Of a DNA stretch of 64,000 nt, positions 1 through 10,875 are shown in pieces. The stretch covers positions 174,643 to 238,642 of the forward strand of contig NW_021167093.1 in the NCBI RefSeq assembly GCF_003711515.1. Direction: 5' to 3'. The stretch is from Sodiomyces alkalinus F11 (Eukaryota > Ascomycota > Sordariomycetes > Glomerellales > Plectosphaerellaceae). Position 1 is the stretch's first letter. Each line of letters begins with the position of its first letter. Made by a program: the position numbers and the translations under genes. Under the pieces are notes generated by a model, which saw nothing but the letters and a program-made list of their open reading frames with translations, ran no database searches and was not told the origin of the DNA.

Positions 1-184
1 CTAATAAACCCCGTAATAGCGCGTCGTAGTTCGTACGCCTAGCGCTATTATCCCGACACGGAACGCCCGCGGGATATAGGGCTGTTATCGCCCGGGTCTT
101 ATAATACGCCCTATTCCTAAGCCTCCGCAGGAATAGCGCGGGCACTATCCGCCCTACTATAGAACGGATAGCGCGGGAGCTATT
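1..184 (+). repeat. Copia-B 5' LTR, left part (split by Copia-1)
   Basis: Noncoding, TpA-rich sequence that continues at 5849 once Copia-1 is removed. It holds the imperfectly palindromic motif GAATAGCGCGGGCACTATCC (131-150) and a second version at 167-184, into which Copia-1 inserted. The same motifs occur on the opposite strand at 57596-57676, next to a sequence that matches 5950-6130 in reverse. That places this stretch in the same LTR-like repeat. The left end lies outside the window. Confidence 0.55.
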
Positions 185-387
185 TATCGAACAGACCACA
201 GTCTTTCCGATTACGTAATAGGCCGGATTGCCACGAGTATAATCCTGGTGGACGCTTACAGAATCTGCACTATACAAAATACGGTGGCAGCGTTTCCCTG
301 ACGGTCTGTGACAGTTATAATTATATATAACTGCCTTAATTAATTTTGACCTATTTTATAACGATTTTAACTACGCTTTATCTGATA
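185..387 (+). repeat. Copia-1 5' LTR
   Basis: Aligns without gaps to 5641-5843. Differences are mostly C/T or G/A, in both directions, so both LTRs mutated after insertion. This copy keeps more CA and TG (for example GACCACAG and CTGTGACAG) than the 3' copy. Confidence 0.9.
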
Positions 388-1700
388 ATTAAGAGTCTTA
401 CTTACTAAATGAATTACCTACCTTTTTACCTTTACTACTACTACCGATTTAAGAAGCTATCTAGCTACGCCGATATAGCGTGTTAATCTATAAATAACTA
501 TTAAGATATCGTATCTTAGCCCTATTACGTATAAAACCTATAAGAATTAGAAGCTTTAGTGACGTCTATACGAATCGGTTACCACCTATAATAATATGTG
601 GCGGTTTCTCCGCCTAGTCGATCCGACTTAGACCCCCGAGGAGCCTATAATACCGAGTTACGACTCTTTCCCCTTTATAACGCCTAAGCGTACCCCTACA
701 TAATATCTCGACCTTATAAACGCCGGCTAGAAGGCGTATAACGTTAAAATCACGTGCTAGAAGATCCTATAAGCGTCATACGATAGCTACCTAAAGGGGA
801 TTAACGCTATACTAACCTAATAGGTTAATACTATCGACTAAAGCCGTAGATAACTGCTATAAGGAGGTATACCTTATAAGGTGTACGAAGCCATTGAACG
901 CGATACGGATTAATACCTGGCCACCCGCTAAACCGATACCTATAAAGAATATATCGAGTATACTTATTACCCTGCGAATAGCCTTAAGAAGCTTAGGGAA
1001 TAGTTAGATAAGTGGTAGCTACTGCTATAAAGCTATGAAGATACTGGTTCGAAGCCCGCCACGTATATATAGGTTATAGATTTCTTTAGAGGTTTACGCC
1101 CCTATACCGGCCGCGAGTAGACTAAGGCCGAGGGACGCCTTATAGATAACTAAGTAGTTATACCCGAAGACCTTTATACCCTCGGTTAGAAATATCTTAA
1201 TACCAGACTTAAAGACTAAGGAAAATGCGGAAGCCACCGCGCTATAGTATTCCCTGCACTATATACCGGAAGCGAGGAGGGTGAAGATACCTTAGAAGCC
1301 ACGGCTAAGCCCCGTAAGAAGGGCGGCTATAGGAAGAATAAAGCTAAGAATTCTATAGCTATACCTTTTACTACTTTAGCTAACCGTTCCTCTTCTAAAC
1401 GCCGCTAATCTACTCTATAGAGAGGGTAGATCTGCCGTGTATACGCTATACGTAGCGACGATATTAACCCCTGCTCCTATCTATTCCTAGATACGGTATA
1501 TGATGACTAGACGCCCTTCGAGAGCACTAAAATAACCGTTTAACGGATCTTTAAATACGACCCCGCTCTACGTGCGGAAGTAGAAGAACTACGCACCGTA
1601 AAGAAGGTGAAGAAGGATATAAGCCGGGACTCTGTATAGCTTAAAGAGGCGTGACTCGTCTATAGTAGCGTCCGTAGTATCCGTAGCAGCGTCTCCCACG
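388..1700 (+). pseudogene. Copia-1 gag remnant
   Basis: The stretch between the 5' LTR and the protease motif is where copia elements code for the capsid-like Gag. Translation gives protein-like runs broken by TAA/TAG. The clearest frame (about 1400-1700) is charged, with Lys/Glu runs, and leads directly into the protease. I see no convincing CCHC zinc knuckle. No start can be fixed, since ATG is expected to have become ATA. Assignment is mainly by position. Confidence 0.6.
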
Positions 1701-4700
1701 CAGCTAGCTTTATAGCAGGAACCGCTGCTGCTAGTTACCCTCTTCGAGCCTCTGCTATCCTCGATTCCGGTGCCACGATATATATATTCAACGATTTTTC
1801 CCGTTTTTCTGATTTTATACCCGCCACGTAGGGAGACTACGTGGTTATAGGTAGCTTATCGTTACCTATTAAAGGTTACGGTAACGTGACCGTGAGATTA
1901 AACGGACTAATAGGAGGCCTTGACTTTAGATTATTGAATGTCGTATACTACAAAGATTTTGCCTGTAATTTAATCTTAAACTAACGGTTACGATTATAAG
2001 GATACTAGTAGGATTAGAAGCCACTAAATAACTATATTCGGCGTTCCGATAGATTTATATTATACTAGCTAAGTCACCGCTTCGATTAAACCGTTATTAA
2101 ATATATGCCCTCTAACTAATCTACGACTGCTTTTCTAGGCTCTTCTTCTTCTACTACCCGAAAAGCCGTCTATAAATCGACGATACGGTATCTAAGCACG
2201 GCAGAGGGTATCCTATAGTATCTATGGCTAGGGCACGTAGGCCCTAAACCACTTCGGCACCTAAAAAAGCAGACGTAGGGGGTTAAAATCAAGGCACTAA
2301 TAACTATCGACTATAAGGCCTGCGAGCTTATAAAGATAAAGAAGCACGTTAGCAGGCACCCTCGTAACGCACCTACTTTTATAGGGGACCGGTAGGCAAT
2401 TAATTTCACGGATTTTAACCGAACGTCCGATAGGCACTCGCGGTTTATAGTTTTCACCGACCGTTATAGTGGTTTTACGGCTACATACGTTATAAAGAGT
2501 AAGCTAGTAGTGGATATCCTTATAATAATTAAGGAATTCCTCGCCTAGGTAGACCGTTAATTAGACTATAAGGTGCGCGTTTTCGAATCTAATAACGAGC
2601 TAACCTAACCCCACGATATCACCTAATTCCTGCATAAAGAGGGTATCCTTTTAGAGGCCTCCGCTGCCGATACTTAAGCGTAGAATAGAGGTGATAAACG
2701 CGGTACTATAGTAGCGATTTCGAAAGGTTATATAATAAATATCCACGTAAACCTGCCGCCGTTTATATAGCTAAAGGCTATTACCACGGCTATATACGTT
2801 TATAACCGGATACTACGGACGTAGTAAAAGGATTAGAAAACGCTATACGAGGTCCTCTTTAAAAGGAAGCCGATTTTATTATATCTTCGAGCTTCCGGCT
2901 ATAAGGCGTACGCGATAATAAAGGACGCCTAAAAGGGCGCTAATAAGCTATTAAATCGTATTACTCCCGGCGCTTATATCGGCTACCTTATCGGCTACGA
3001 TTCCACTAATATCTTCCGTATCTAGGTGCTAGGCCGGCGCTACTACTGCGTGATTCGCACGCGCGATATGGATTTTAACGAACGTGCCTTTTTTAACGGC
3101 GATATTAACGCTTTTAAGGACGACCTTCGTTAATTAACCGAGGAGTAACTAGAAGACCTGATTAGTTAGATTAAGTAGGTTAGGGCTAGAGATTCACGGC
3201 CGTTTACGGACGTATAAGCTAAGGACCCCCCCCCCCCCCTTATATAACTGCTTATTTTGAACTTGACTCTGTGCTGGGGGAGCCTCCCCCCGGATCCTAT
3301 TCCTTGACGGCTTTGCCGTTAAGGTTATAGTCCGTAATACCCGGCCGTAAGAGGGTGGAGGAGGCTATCTCGAGTTAATGAGGATAAGATTTAGGTCATG
3401 AATAGTGTGATTTAGCCGGTATAGCGCCTAATCACTATCTATATCCGCCCGATCCGCTACTTCCCTCTTTACTAGTAACCTCGCTATCGGTTATAGCACT
3501 AATAGTAGCCGTTATATTAGAAACTCGTGATACCCCTACGGCCGCAGGGCTCTAGGATAATATAACACGGTGCTACGATACCCCTATAGCTACGGCTTTA
3601 GGGCTCCTATTAAATAAAGGAGCGTAGCTAATTCGGTAAGAAGATAGCTAGAAAAGAGACTATTAGGTAGCTATATTTAACGCTAGCCGCCACGCCCTAA
3701 ATATACGCACCTTAGATAGGACCCCGCTAACTAAACCACGGTTAAAAAGGACTACTCCTATAACGCTATAGCGGCATGTATCGCCACCACGCGAACCTAT
3801 AGCCTCGATAGCTATCTCGGACAATATAACCCCGGCGGTAGCCTCGGGAAGCACTAGTCCGGCGGTTACTCCAGCGGTTACTCCGGCAGCCTTAGCCCCG
3901 AAGATCTATCGTAAAAACCTCCCTCCTCCTCTAAAAAACCCTCGCGATATACTCTCGCACCCTTACGGCCACCTATTCTGATAAGTATAAGAAGACCACC
4001 TATAGAGCCACGAGGAGATAGGGTCGGGGATACTGGTACCGGCGTCTACCGCAGATAGGAATCAGGGTCTTAATTCGATATAGGTGATAATATATAAGTT
4101 CGATAAGTATAGATTTCTATATAAATATAAGGTAAGGCTTATAGTGCGAGGAGAATAATAGTATTAATCCTCGCTCGAGGAGATATACATAATAACGCTA
4201 GCCGAACAGTTATTCTGCGCGTTAATAGCTATCGCCGCCCGATTTAATCTTACGCTATTATACTTTAACGTTATAAACGCGTTTATACACCCGCCCCTCC
4301 CCTATAATATCTTTATATACCCGCCGCCAGGCTTTCTGGCCCCTAGGAGTTATTTATACCTGAAAAAGACGTTATATAGACTTAAGGAGTCCCCGCTACT
4401 TAAGTCAAAGCACTTTTCGGCTATCCATTTAGCGGACGGATTCTAGATAGTACCGTAGGAACCGTGTTATTTTCTACGCCCCGGTTTAATCCTATTCTTC
4501 TATATTAACGATATAGATATTACTTATAAGGAATAATATAAGGCGTAGATAGAGTAGGCCGTTAATAACCTATAACGCTATTATAACCTATAAGGTAGTG
4601 ATCCTTTATAGTGGTTCTTTAGCATTAAGGTTATTCGCGACCGCGTCGCCCGTAAAGTCTAGCTATTATAACGCGACTACGGTACTAAGTTAGAACGCCT

Positions 4701-5640
4701 ATTAAAGCTAAATAGCAATAATAAGTATAGCAGTAACTATTGCCTAACGCACCTAATTAAGATCGTAGAACTACTACCCTATTCAGGGACCTCGACGGAC
4801 GTTAAAAGCTATTAACGGAAGATAGGATCTATACTATACGTAGTAGTGATATCGCGGTCTAATATCGCGTTTATAGTATCTAGGCTATACCGGTTTAACC
4901 TTAATATAGGGCCTATTTACTATAAGGCGACCGATTATCTAATCCTTTATCAAATTAATAGCTAATCATTTATATTACAACTAAGGGGTAGGGATACTAT
5001 TAAAATCTATGCTAACGCCTTATGTACCGATAATATCCTTAATCGAAAGAGTAGTTAAGCGTATATGATACGCTTATTTAGCGGTATGACTGCGTAGCGT
5101 GCTAATAAGCAGGATACGGTCACGACGTTAATAACGGAAGCAGAGCTATTAGCGTTAGTATAAGGTGTAAAAGAGGGTATCTTTATATAACGCCTATTAC
5201 TTAGTATAGGAGTCTAATTTAACGATCCGGAATTAAGGATCTTATACGATAATAACTAAATAATTCCATTAGTTAATTAAGAGATTAGCACGTTAATAAC
5301 GCGCCTCCGCCACGTCGATATCCACGGCCACTAATTACGTTAAGCAAAGGAATAAGGGCAAATACTTATAACGTACGTTATAAGCGCGGAAATAGTAGTA
5401 AACGGATTAATAAAGGCGTTATACGGCGAGAAATCTAAGATGTTCAGGTCCTAGGTAGGCGTAATAGATATACGAGAACGGGTATAGCAGAAATAGCTAG
5501 AAGAAGTCCGGATAGAATATTTAGAGGACCTGGAGGATGGATTTAAGGGCGGCTATAGCGAATAGATTATATAGCTAGATTATCTGCTGATTACGAATAG
5601 CTTTAATCGCCTATCTAACGTTTAGGGCGATTAGAGGGTA
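1701..5640 (+). pseudogene. Copia-1 pol remnant: protease, integrase, RT, RNase H
   Basis: Domains in order. Aspartic protease with an intact motif ILDSGAT near 1755-1780. GAG-pre-integrase with LGHVGPKPLRHLKKQ near 2227-2270. Integrase core (first Asp in FTDF near 2405, then FESNNELT near 2583, then AADTQAQNRG near 2665). Integrase C-terminal part ending near 3220. A poorly coding spacer of about 700 bp with a run of 14 C (3226-3239). RT from about 4100, with NVINAFIHPP and a catalytic site YIND where YVDD is normal. RNase H near 5000-5340 with LITEAELLAL and HVDIHGH. Stops fall at Gln/Trp positions. The Asp-to-Asn change at the RT site is itself RIP-like (GAC to AAC). Confidence 0.88.
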
Positions 5641-5843
5641 TATCGAATAGACTATAGTCTTTTCGATTACATAATAGGCCGGATTACTAAGAGTATAATA
5701 CGGGTGGACGCTTACAAAATCTACACTATACAAAATACGGTAGCAGCGTTTCCCTAACAGTCTATGACAGTTACAATTATATATAATTGTTTCAATCAAT
5801 TTTGACCTATTTTATAACGATTTTAACTACGCTTCATCTCATA
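5641..5843 (+). repeat. Copia-1 3' LTR
   Basis: 203 bp, same length as the 5' LTR. A purine-rich stretch (TTAGAGGG) just upstream fits a polypurine tract for plus-strand priming. Followed by the duplication CTATT. Confidence 0.9.
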
Positions 5844-5848
5844 CTATT

Positions 5849-6131
5849 CGCCTAAATAGGGAATATATAGCTCTAGCACTATTCGTATAGATAGAGAACG
5901 AATAGCGCCCGGACTATCTATCCGTATAGCGTAGGATTAAAAGTACAGATTATAGTTAGGCCGAACCGACCAAGGGATATATCCTCGGCGCGGTTCCCCC
6001 TTAGTTTAGAGAAGATATCTTTATTATACCCTATTTTCTATACCTAAAGGTCGCTATTCCGAACCCTAGAAGCCCTAGGTCCGATAATACTGGCTGGTTA
6101 GAGATATACCTAGAAAGGGCATATCACCTAC
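5849..6131 (+). repeat. Copia-B 5' LTR / leader, right part
   Basis: Continuation of 1-184 across the Copia-1 insertion. Positions 5950-6130 match the reverse complement of about 57342-57510 over most of their length and, more weakly, 63640-63790 in the same orientation. Shared landmarks are CGGTTCCCCCTTAGTTTAG, AAGATATCTT and ACTGGCTGG. The LTR/leader border is not visible because no second full LTR of this copy is present. Confidence 0.6.
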
Positions 6132-6458
6132 TACTAGTATCGCCTCTTTTACCGCCTAGCATATTACCGCTAATAGCCCTAAGGCCGTTACCGAGCTATT
6201 GCCTATAACCGCTCTCTCTAAGGAGGAGGAGGAAAAAATAAAGGAGGAGGGTCTAAAGCCCGATTCCGATAATATTAAGATAAAGGATACCGATCTTTTA
6301 GAGGAGGTTCTTATCGTTAGTCGCGATAACGACTCCTTTAAGGGTTTCGATAATTAAGAGGTAGAGTATCGGCGGCTATAAGGCACTATAGCTATAAGGC
6401 TAGGATCTAGTTTACTTATAGTGTAACTAGATAACGACGTAGTGGCACTAGATCGTCA
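6132..6458 (+). pseudogene. Copia-B gag, 5' end only
   Basis: A frame opening at ATA TCA CCT (probably ATG to ATA by RIP) runs about 108 codons with a few TAA/TAG. It is Ser/Thr-rich, then strongly acidic with a KEEEEKIKEEG stretch. It is cut off where Gypsy-A's LTR begins. Identity as gag rests on its place just behind an LTR-like repeat; no domain is recognised. Confidence 0.5.
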
Positions 6459-6785
6459 AGACAAAGATTAGATAAAGAGTTTAGTCTAGTAAAACCACGA
6501 TATATAACCAAAACATGAATAACACCGCTATAACCTTTAGCGAATAAGTATATTGGTAGTCACTGTTCTAATTAGGGTAACGTAAGTTAAACTAGAAAGA
6601 TACCTTAAATATTGAATATGTAATTATAAAAGAGGATAATAATTAAATAATGATCCCTTAATAGGGATGTCCGGAGCCTGTTCTTAATATATATATACGA
6701 GGTGGATCCCGTAGCGTTGGAAAAAAGGTGGTTATATAACCGACTATTACAACTACTCTAAAACCGTATCTACGCGGTTATAATA
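6459..6785 (-). repeat. Gypsy-A 3' LTR (left copy)
   Basis: Collinear with 26796-27122 over its full length. Shared blocks include AACGTAAGTTAAACTAGAAAG, a GATCCC..AGGGAT..TCCGGAGCCTGT core and GTATCTACGCGGTTATAATA. It is the element's downstream LTR because pol reads right to left. Confidence 0.88.
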
Positions 6786-7300
6786 CGGCCCTAGTTATCT
6801 TATTTACGCTCTTATAGCGTAGATAACTCCTACAAATAAGTAACTATAAGTAAATAAACTAAGTAAAAAGCCATCGTATACCCTTATTCCTCTACTTACC
6901 CTATCCTCCACGTATACCTAATTAGGGATCCTCTTAGTTTTAGTTCCTCCGTATATACCGTTCCCTTACTATCTTGACTAACCGTATCCTTAAGACGTCG
7001 TTTATCTAATCCTCTATATATACCTTTACTTATGCTTTTATAAGGTTGTTCCCCCTACTATATAGTTAGGCTCGCTAGCCTTCTTAGCCTTTTAATTAGT
7101 AGTAGCTTTATATACCTCCTATTTAATCCCTGCGTTATAATAAAGCTATTCTTCCTAAGGTATTACCCGAGGTAGTGGTAGATATAACGCGCTATAAGCT
7201 ATTATATCTCGGAGGCTAGCTCGGTACGGGTTATTGAAGGACTTAACCTATTCTTCATTAGTGTATAGGCTTAGCCTAATAGGACCAACGCGCTTAGCTA
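6786..7300. other. Gypsy-A internal tail, no recognisable coding
   Basis: About 500 bp next to the 3' LTR. No polypurine tract is obvious and no domain can be read. Treated as 3' untranslated sequence of Gypsy-A. Confidence 0.4.
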
Positions 7301-8880
7301 AAGGCCGTATATCTCCGAGTCTATAGTAAAGGAGGTAATAAGATATCTTAGTACCCTTAGCCTAGTACTTCGCTTCCTCTTCCTACTTATCTTAGATATC
7401 GTAACTCCTCTTCTTTAAAACGGTAAAGGGCTTAGGCGCTTTTAGAGTCTCAGGTGTCTTCGGCGTTTTATGAAGCGGCGCTTTCTTAATAGCTAGAGGT
7501 GTTTTAGGAAGCGGCTTTCTTACCCTTAGGCGTCTAGAGCTTAAGACTACTAAGACCTGCGTTATTAACGTTATTACTGCTATCGGATAATATTAGGGGG
7601 TCCTGGAAACTCTGGCCTAGCGTGCTAGTAAGGTCTATAATCTCAGGATTAGGGGAATTAGTAAGGTTAATAGACTCCTCCTCGACTTTAGGCGTCTTAG
7701 GAGTCTTAGGACCCTTAGGCGGATTAACAGGTATCCACTTCTTAGTCTTATTAATAGGCTAGAATCTAATTGTCTTAGGGGCTTTAGGAGGCGGCGTCGC
7801 GGGCTTTACAGCTAGTTCTATATAGTGACCGAAGCCGAAGAGTTTATGGATATAAATTACCTAGCCTTTTTTAATATACCGAGTATATTCCCTTATATTA
7901 TTCCTATAATAGCGGCCTTATGTAAACCTATAGATCTTAGAGCTTTAAGGGAATAAGTATCCCTCTTAGACTAAAACTCTAATCTATTTTATAATAAAAG
8001 GACTATATAAGTAACTGTCTACCTATATAGAGCTAGGGATAATATAGAACTTCTTAGCTATACTATTAACGGCTTTCTTAGGGACTTTAATAGAAATTAT
8101 CTATAGTATTATAAGATAGGCGACTCTGAGAAGGCGTTATTTACCTTTACTATTAGACTATATACTATTATACTTATATATAATCTAAATCTCCTAGTCG
8201 ATAATTAGGCTAACGAAATAGTTACCGTTAACGTAGTAGATTATAGGGATAAAGCGGCTAGTTTTAGCACGCTGCTATACCTTATTAGAGAGAGTTATAA
8301 ACTCCGCCTTACCCTTAGTATTTATTCCCTAGCACGGAATTTTATTAAGGAATACCGTAGGCCTTAAATCCCCATATCTATGGCTAACCACCGTACTTAT
8401 TATTTCTTCTATAATACTTTTCTCTTACTACCTATTAGCCTTAATATCTTTACGTAGCCGGTAGGCAGATATTAAGATAGAACGGACCTTAAGATATCCT
8501 TCGCTATATAAGACTATTAGAGGCGATTATAATACGGCGAGCCCTACGGCATCTGCGTCTAACCTGTTATTCTTATTCTTATCTAGGAGTCCCTAAACTA
8601 TCTACTAACCGTCCTTTAAGATAGCTCTAAACTTAGTATAAAAGGCTTTATTATCTATAGCCTTAAAGAGGCGGTACGGTAAACTACTCGCCGGGAATAC
8701 CTACTTACTTTTCTTTGGGTTATACTCGTTACGGGCCCTAGTACTTAGCTTAATAGCGGCCTATCCTTTAAGTTAGATACTTTTATTTAGCTCCGAGCTA
8801 CTTAGGGTAACGGCCTAGTAGTCCGCGGAGTTATTAGCGGCTATAGCATTAATATTTATAGGTTCTAGCGTCTACGGTTA
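7300..8880 (-). pseudogene. Unrecognised sense-strand frame downstream of Gypsy-A integrase
   Basis: A single minus-strand frame can be followed from about 8880 to about 7970 with only TAA/TAG interruptions, then a Lys/Pro/Thr-rich tail (PKTPE-type repeats) to about 7300. Readable stretches include INAIAANNSADY, RLFKAIDNKAFYTKFRAIL, LDADAVGLAVL, FIPIIYYVNGNYFVSLI and VPKKAVNSIAKKFYIIPSS. I do not recognise the family. It is the same strand as Gypsy-A pol and lies between integrase and the 3' LTR, the place where env-like or captured genes sit in some LTR elements. No signal peptide or membrane segment can be claimed. It could also be part of a further, unrecognised insertion. Confidence 0.45.
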
Positions 8881-9834
8881 CTTATATTAGCCTCATTAGG
8901 GTTTTTAGCGATAGTTCCTTATACAAAAAGAAGAGAAAGGGAAAGGAGGGCGTTTAAGGGGGGGGAAATAGGGAGGTCGAAATAGTAAAAAAGGGGTAAA
9001 ATATAGTAGGAAAAAAACGGGTAAGCCGGAGTGTATAAGGATATTTTAAAGGGGAAGATTAAGATTAAGGCTAACAAGGGTTTTATTTATCCTCCGAGGA
9101 TTTCTTCTAAAGGCCCTTTGCTTTAAGCAGGAGTCCTTAACTTATAACTATAGCTCGAATAGTCTTTTAATTGTTAAAAGAGGTCATTTCCTAAGTCGTG
9201 ATATAGATAGCCTTTATAAATCGGAAAGAAGGTGCTAAAATAGGAAATCGATATTAGAAATGCTTACTATAATTAGCTAATTAGCTTCGGCGCTTATTAT
9301 AATTAGGTAGTAAATATCGGATAAGGCTCTTCGTTTATTATTAGGTAATAGGCGGAGTCGTAATTCGATAATAAAGGGAAATAAAAGGAGGTAGCTATAA
9401 ATAGCTATAAAGGTAGGTCGAATAGTTATAATTACTTTATTAGTAATACCTCCTCTAACCTATAGAAGCTATAAGCCGTATAGTTAACGTCTTTACGTAT
9501 CGGTCTCTTAATTATAAAAGACGTAGGATCCCCGGCTCTTTATCCCTCTTCTTCTAAGTAATATCACCACTTCCATAATTATCTTTCCTAATAGTATTAT
9601 TACTATAATAACTTCCTAACTTCTTAAGCACGTATTATAGCTTCTAAGTATATAATTAGGGTATTAAATAGAACGGAACTATATAAACGTAAGAAGGCCG
9701 TTAGCAGGTAAGAGTCCGTTAAGCCTATTCCGTGGTTTTAGTCTAAGACGTATTTAATAAAGGGCACCCCTAATAAGTATAATATTTAGGTAACGCCTAT
9801 AGATATAAGTATAAGTCTTCCTTCTTTATTTCTC
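8881..9834. other. Unassigned spacer inside Gypsy-A
   Basis: TpA-rich sequence between two unrecognised frames. It contains a plus-strand purine run (AAGGGGGGGGAAATAGGGAGG, about 8957-8977). A weak plus-strand frame at 9440-9830 is protein-like but not identifiable. It contributes to the abnormal length of Gypsy-A. Confidence 0.4.
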
Positions 9835-10875
9835 GTAGTTACCCTAATTAGGGCGTACTAACTTCGGTGCTAAGGTTAATACTTATATCGGTTAGTTCGA
9901 AGTAGCTAGTAAGGGCGGCGTTTTATATATTAAGCTTAACCTTTTATTTTCGGTCATTAATTTAGATACTCGGCTTACCGTTATAAACCGGTTTTAGGAT
10001 ACCTTATTAAATATTATTAACCGGGATATAGAATAAGCTTTATTTAAGGAGATACGTGATTTTTTTAAGATGCCCTTATTCTGTTATCGTATCTTTATAG
10101 CTAAGGACCTTACGGGTCCCTAGAAAGAGTATATTATAAAGATCGTGATAAGGCCTTACACCGCTAGGGCACTTATCGTGTAGGTATATAGCGTAGTTAA
10201 TAAGGTGCCTTATTAATATTATGAAGAATACTAGATAGCTATAATAGATCGAGTTGATAATAAGATTATATACCTATTCTATAAGTGCGTCTCCCTGCTA
10301 TAGAATCCACGCTTCCCCAATTACGCTAATTATCTATTCTATAAGTCTACTTATATATTGCGGGACGATAGCCTTCGTAAGGAGTTCTAGTAGGCTAAGT
10401 ATAAGATTAGCTAGCCTAATAATGATTACCCCGGCTTTAAATACTATAATCCCCTCCCTAAGGATAACTTAATACTACCTTAGTCCTTCTATAATACTAA
10501 ACGGTACCCGATCTATTCGCCTTAGATTAGTATCTTCCTAGTTAATATAACCGCTATAGGCTATAAGATTACCCGCTAGATACGCTAGGCCTATAGCGGT
10601 AAGACCGCTAAGGCTTATAATAGCTTACTTAGTCTTATCCTAATACTCTTAGCTTAGTATAGAAAAAAGGTAGATAGGTATTATAGTATTATCCGTAAGG
10701 CTAAAGAGGTGCCTAACCGGGAGGAAATAGTTATCTACTAGACTATTCCGCTCCTTAAGGGGGCTTAGGTCTAGCGCCGGGTCTCTAAAAAGTATGGTCC
10801 TAAGGAAGGTAACTATAAAAGCGACCCTAACCTAGAAACTAAGTTACTTACTTAATAGGGTGCTTTATAATTAGG
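9835..10875 (+). pseudogene. Unrecognised antisense frame inside Gypsy-A
   Basis: A plus-strand frame of about 345 codons, opposite to pol, interrupted only by TAA/TAG. Readable pieces are GRTNFGAKVNTYIG, FEVASKGGVLYIKLNLLFSV, LDTRLTVINRF, EIRDFFKMPLFCYRIFIAKD, DNKIIYLFYKCVSLL, NPRFPNYANYLFYKSTYIL and AYSGKTAKAYNSLLSL. The pattern of stops (at likely Gln/Trp codons) is what a once-coding frame shows after RIP. The composition is rich in Tyr, Ile, Leu and Lys. I recognise no domain. Either an antisense extra ORF of the element, a captured host gene, or a fragment of another element. Confidence 0.45.

Larger units (their letters stand above)
185..5843 (+). mobile_element. Copia-1, complete Ty1/copia retrotransposon, RIP-inactivated
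   Basis: A 5,659-bp element with two 203-bp LTRs (185-387 and 5641-5843) and a perfect 5-bp target duplication CTATT at 180-184 and 5844-5848. The order is gag, protease, integrase, reverse transcriptase, RNase H, which is diagnostic of Ty1/copia. LTR ends read TA...TA where TG...CA is expected, as RIP predicts. It sits inside Copia-B's LTR. Every coding domain has in-frame TAA/TAG at former Gln/Trp codons, so it is dead. Part of it (2888-3865) is present again at 62505-63485. Confidence 0.9.

Noticed and set aside
3226..3239. Run of 14 C as a functional signal
   Set aside because: It is in a noncoding spacer of Copia-1; the second copy has a much shorter, interrupted run, so it is a slippage product.
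6100..6458. Reading the left flank of Gypsy-A as the rest of Gypsy-D1's 3' LTR
   Set aside because: A few short matches exist, but the plus strand carries a protein-like gag frame up to 6458 and the LTR landmarks are missing.
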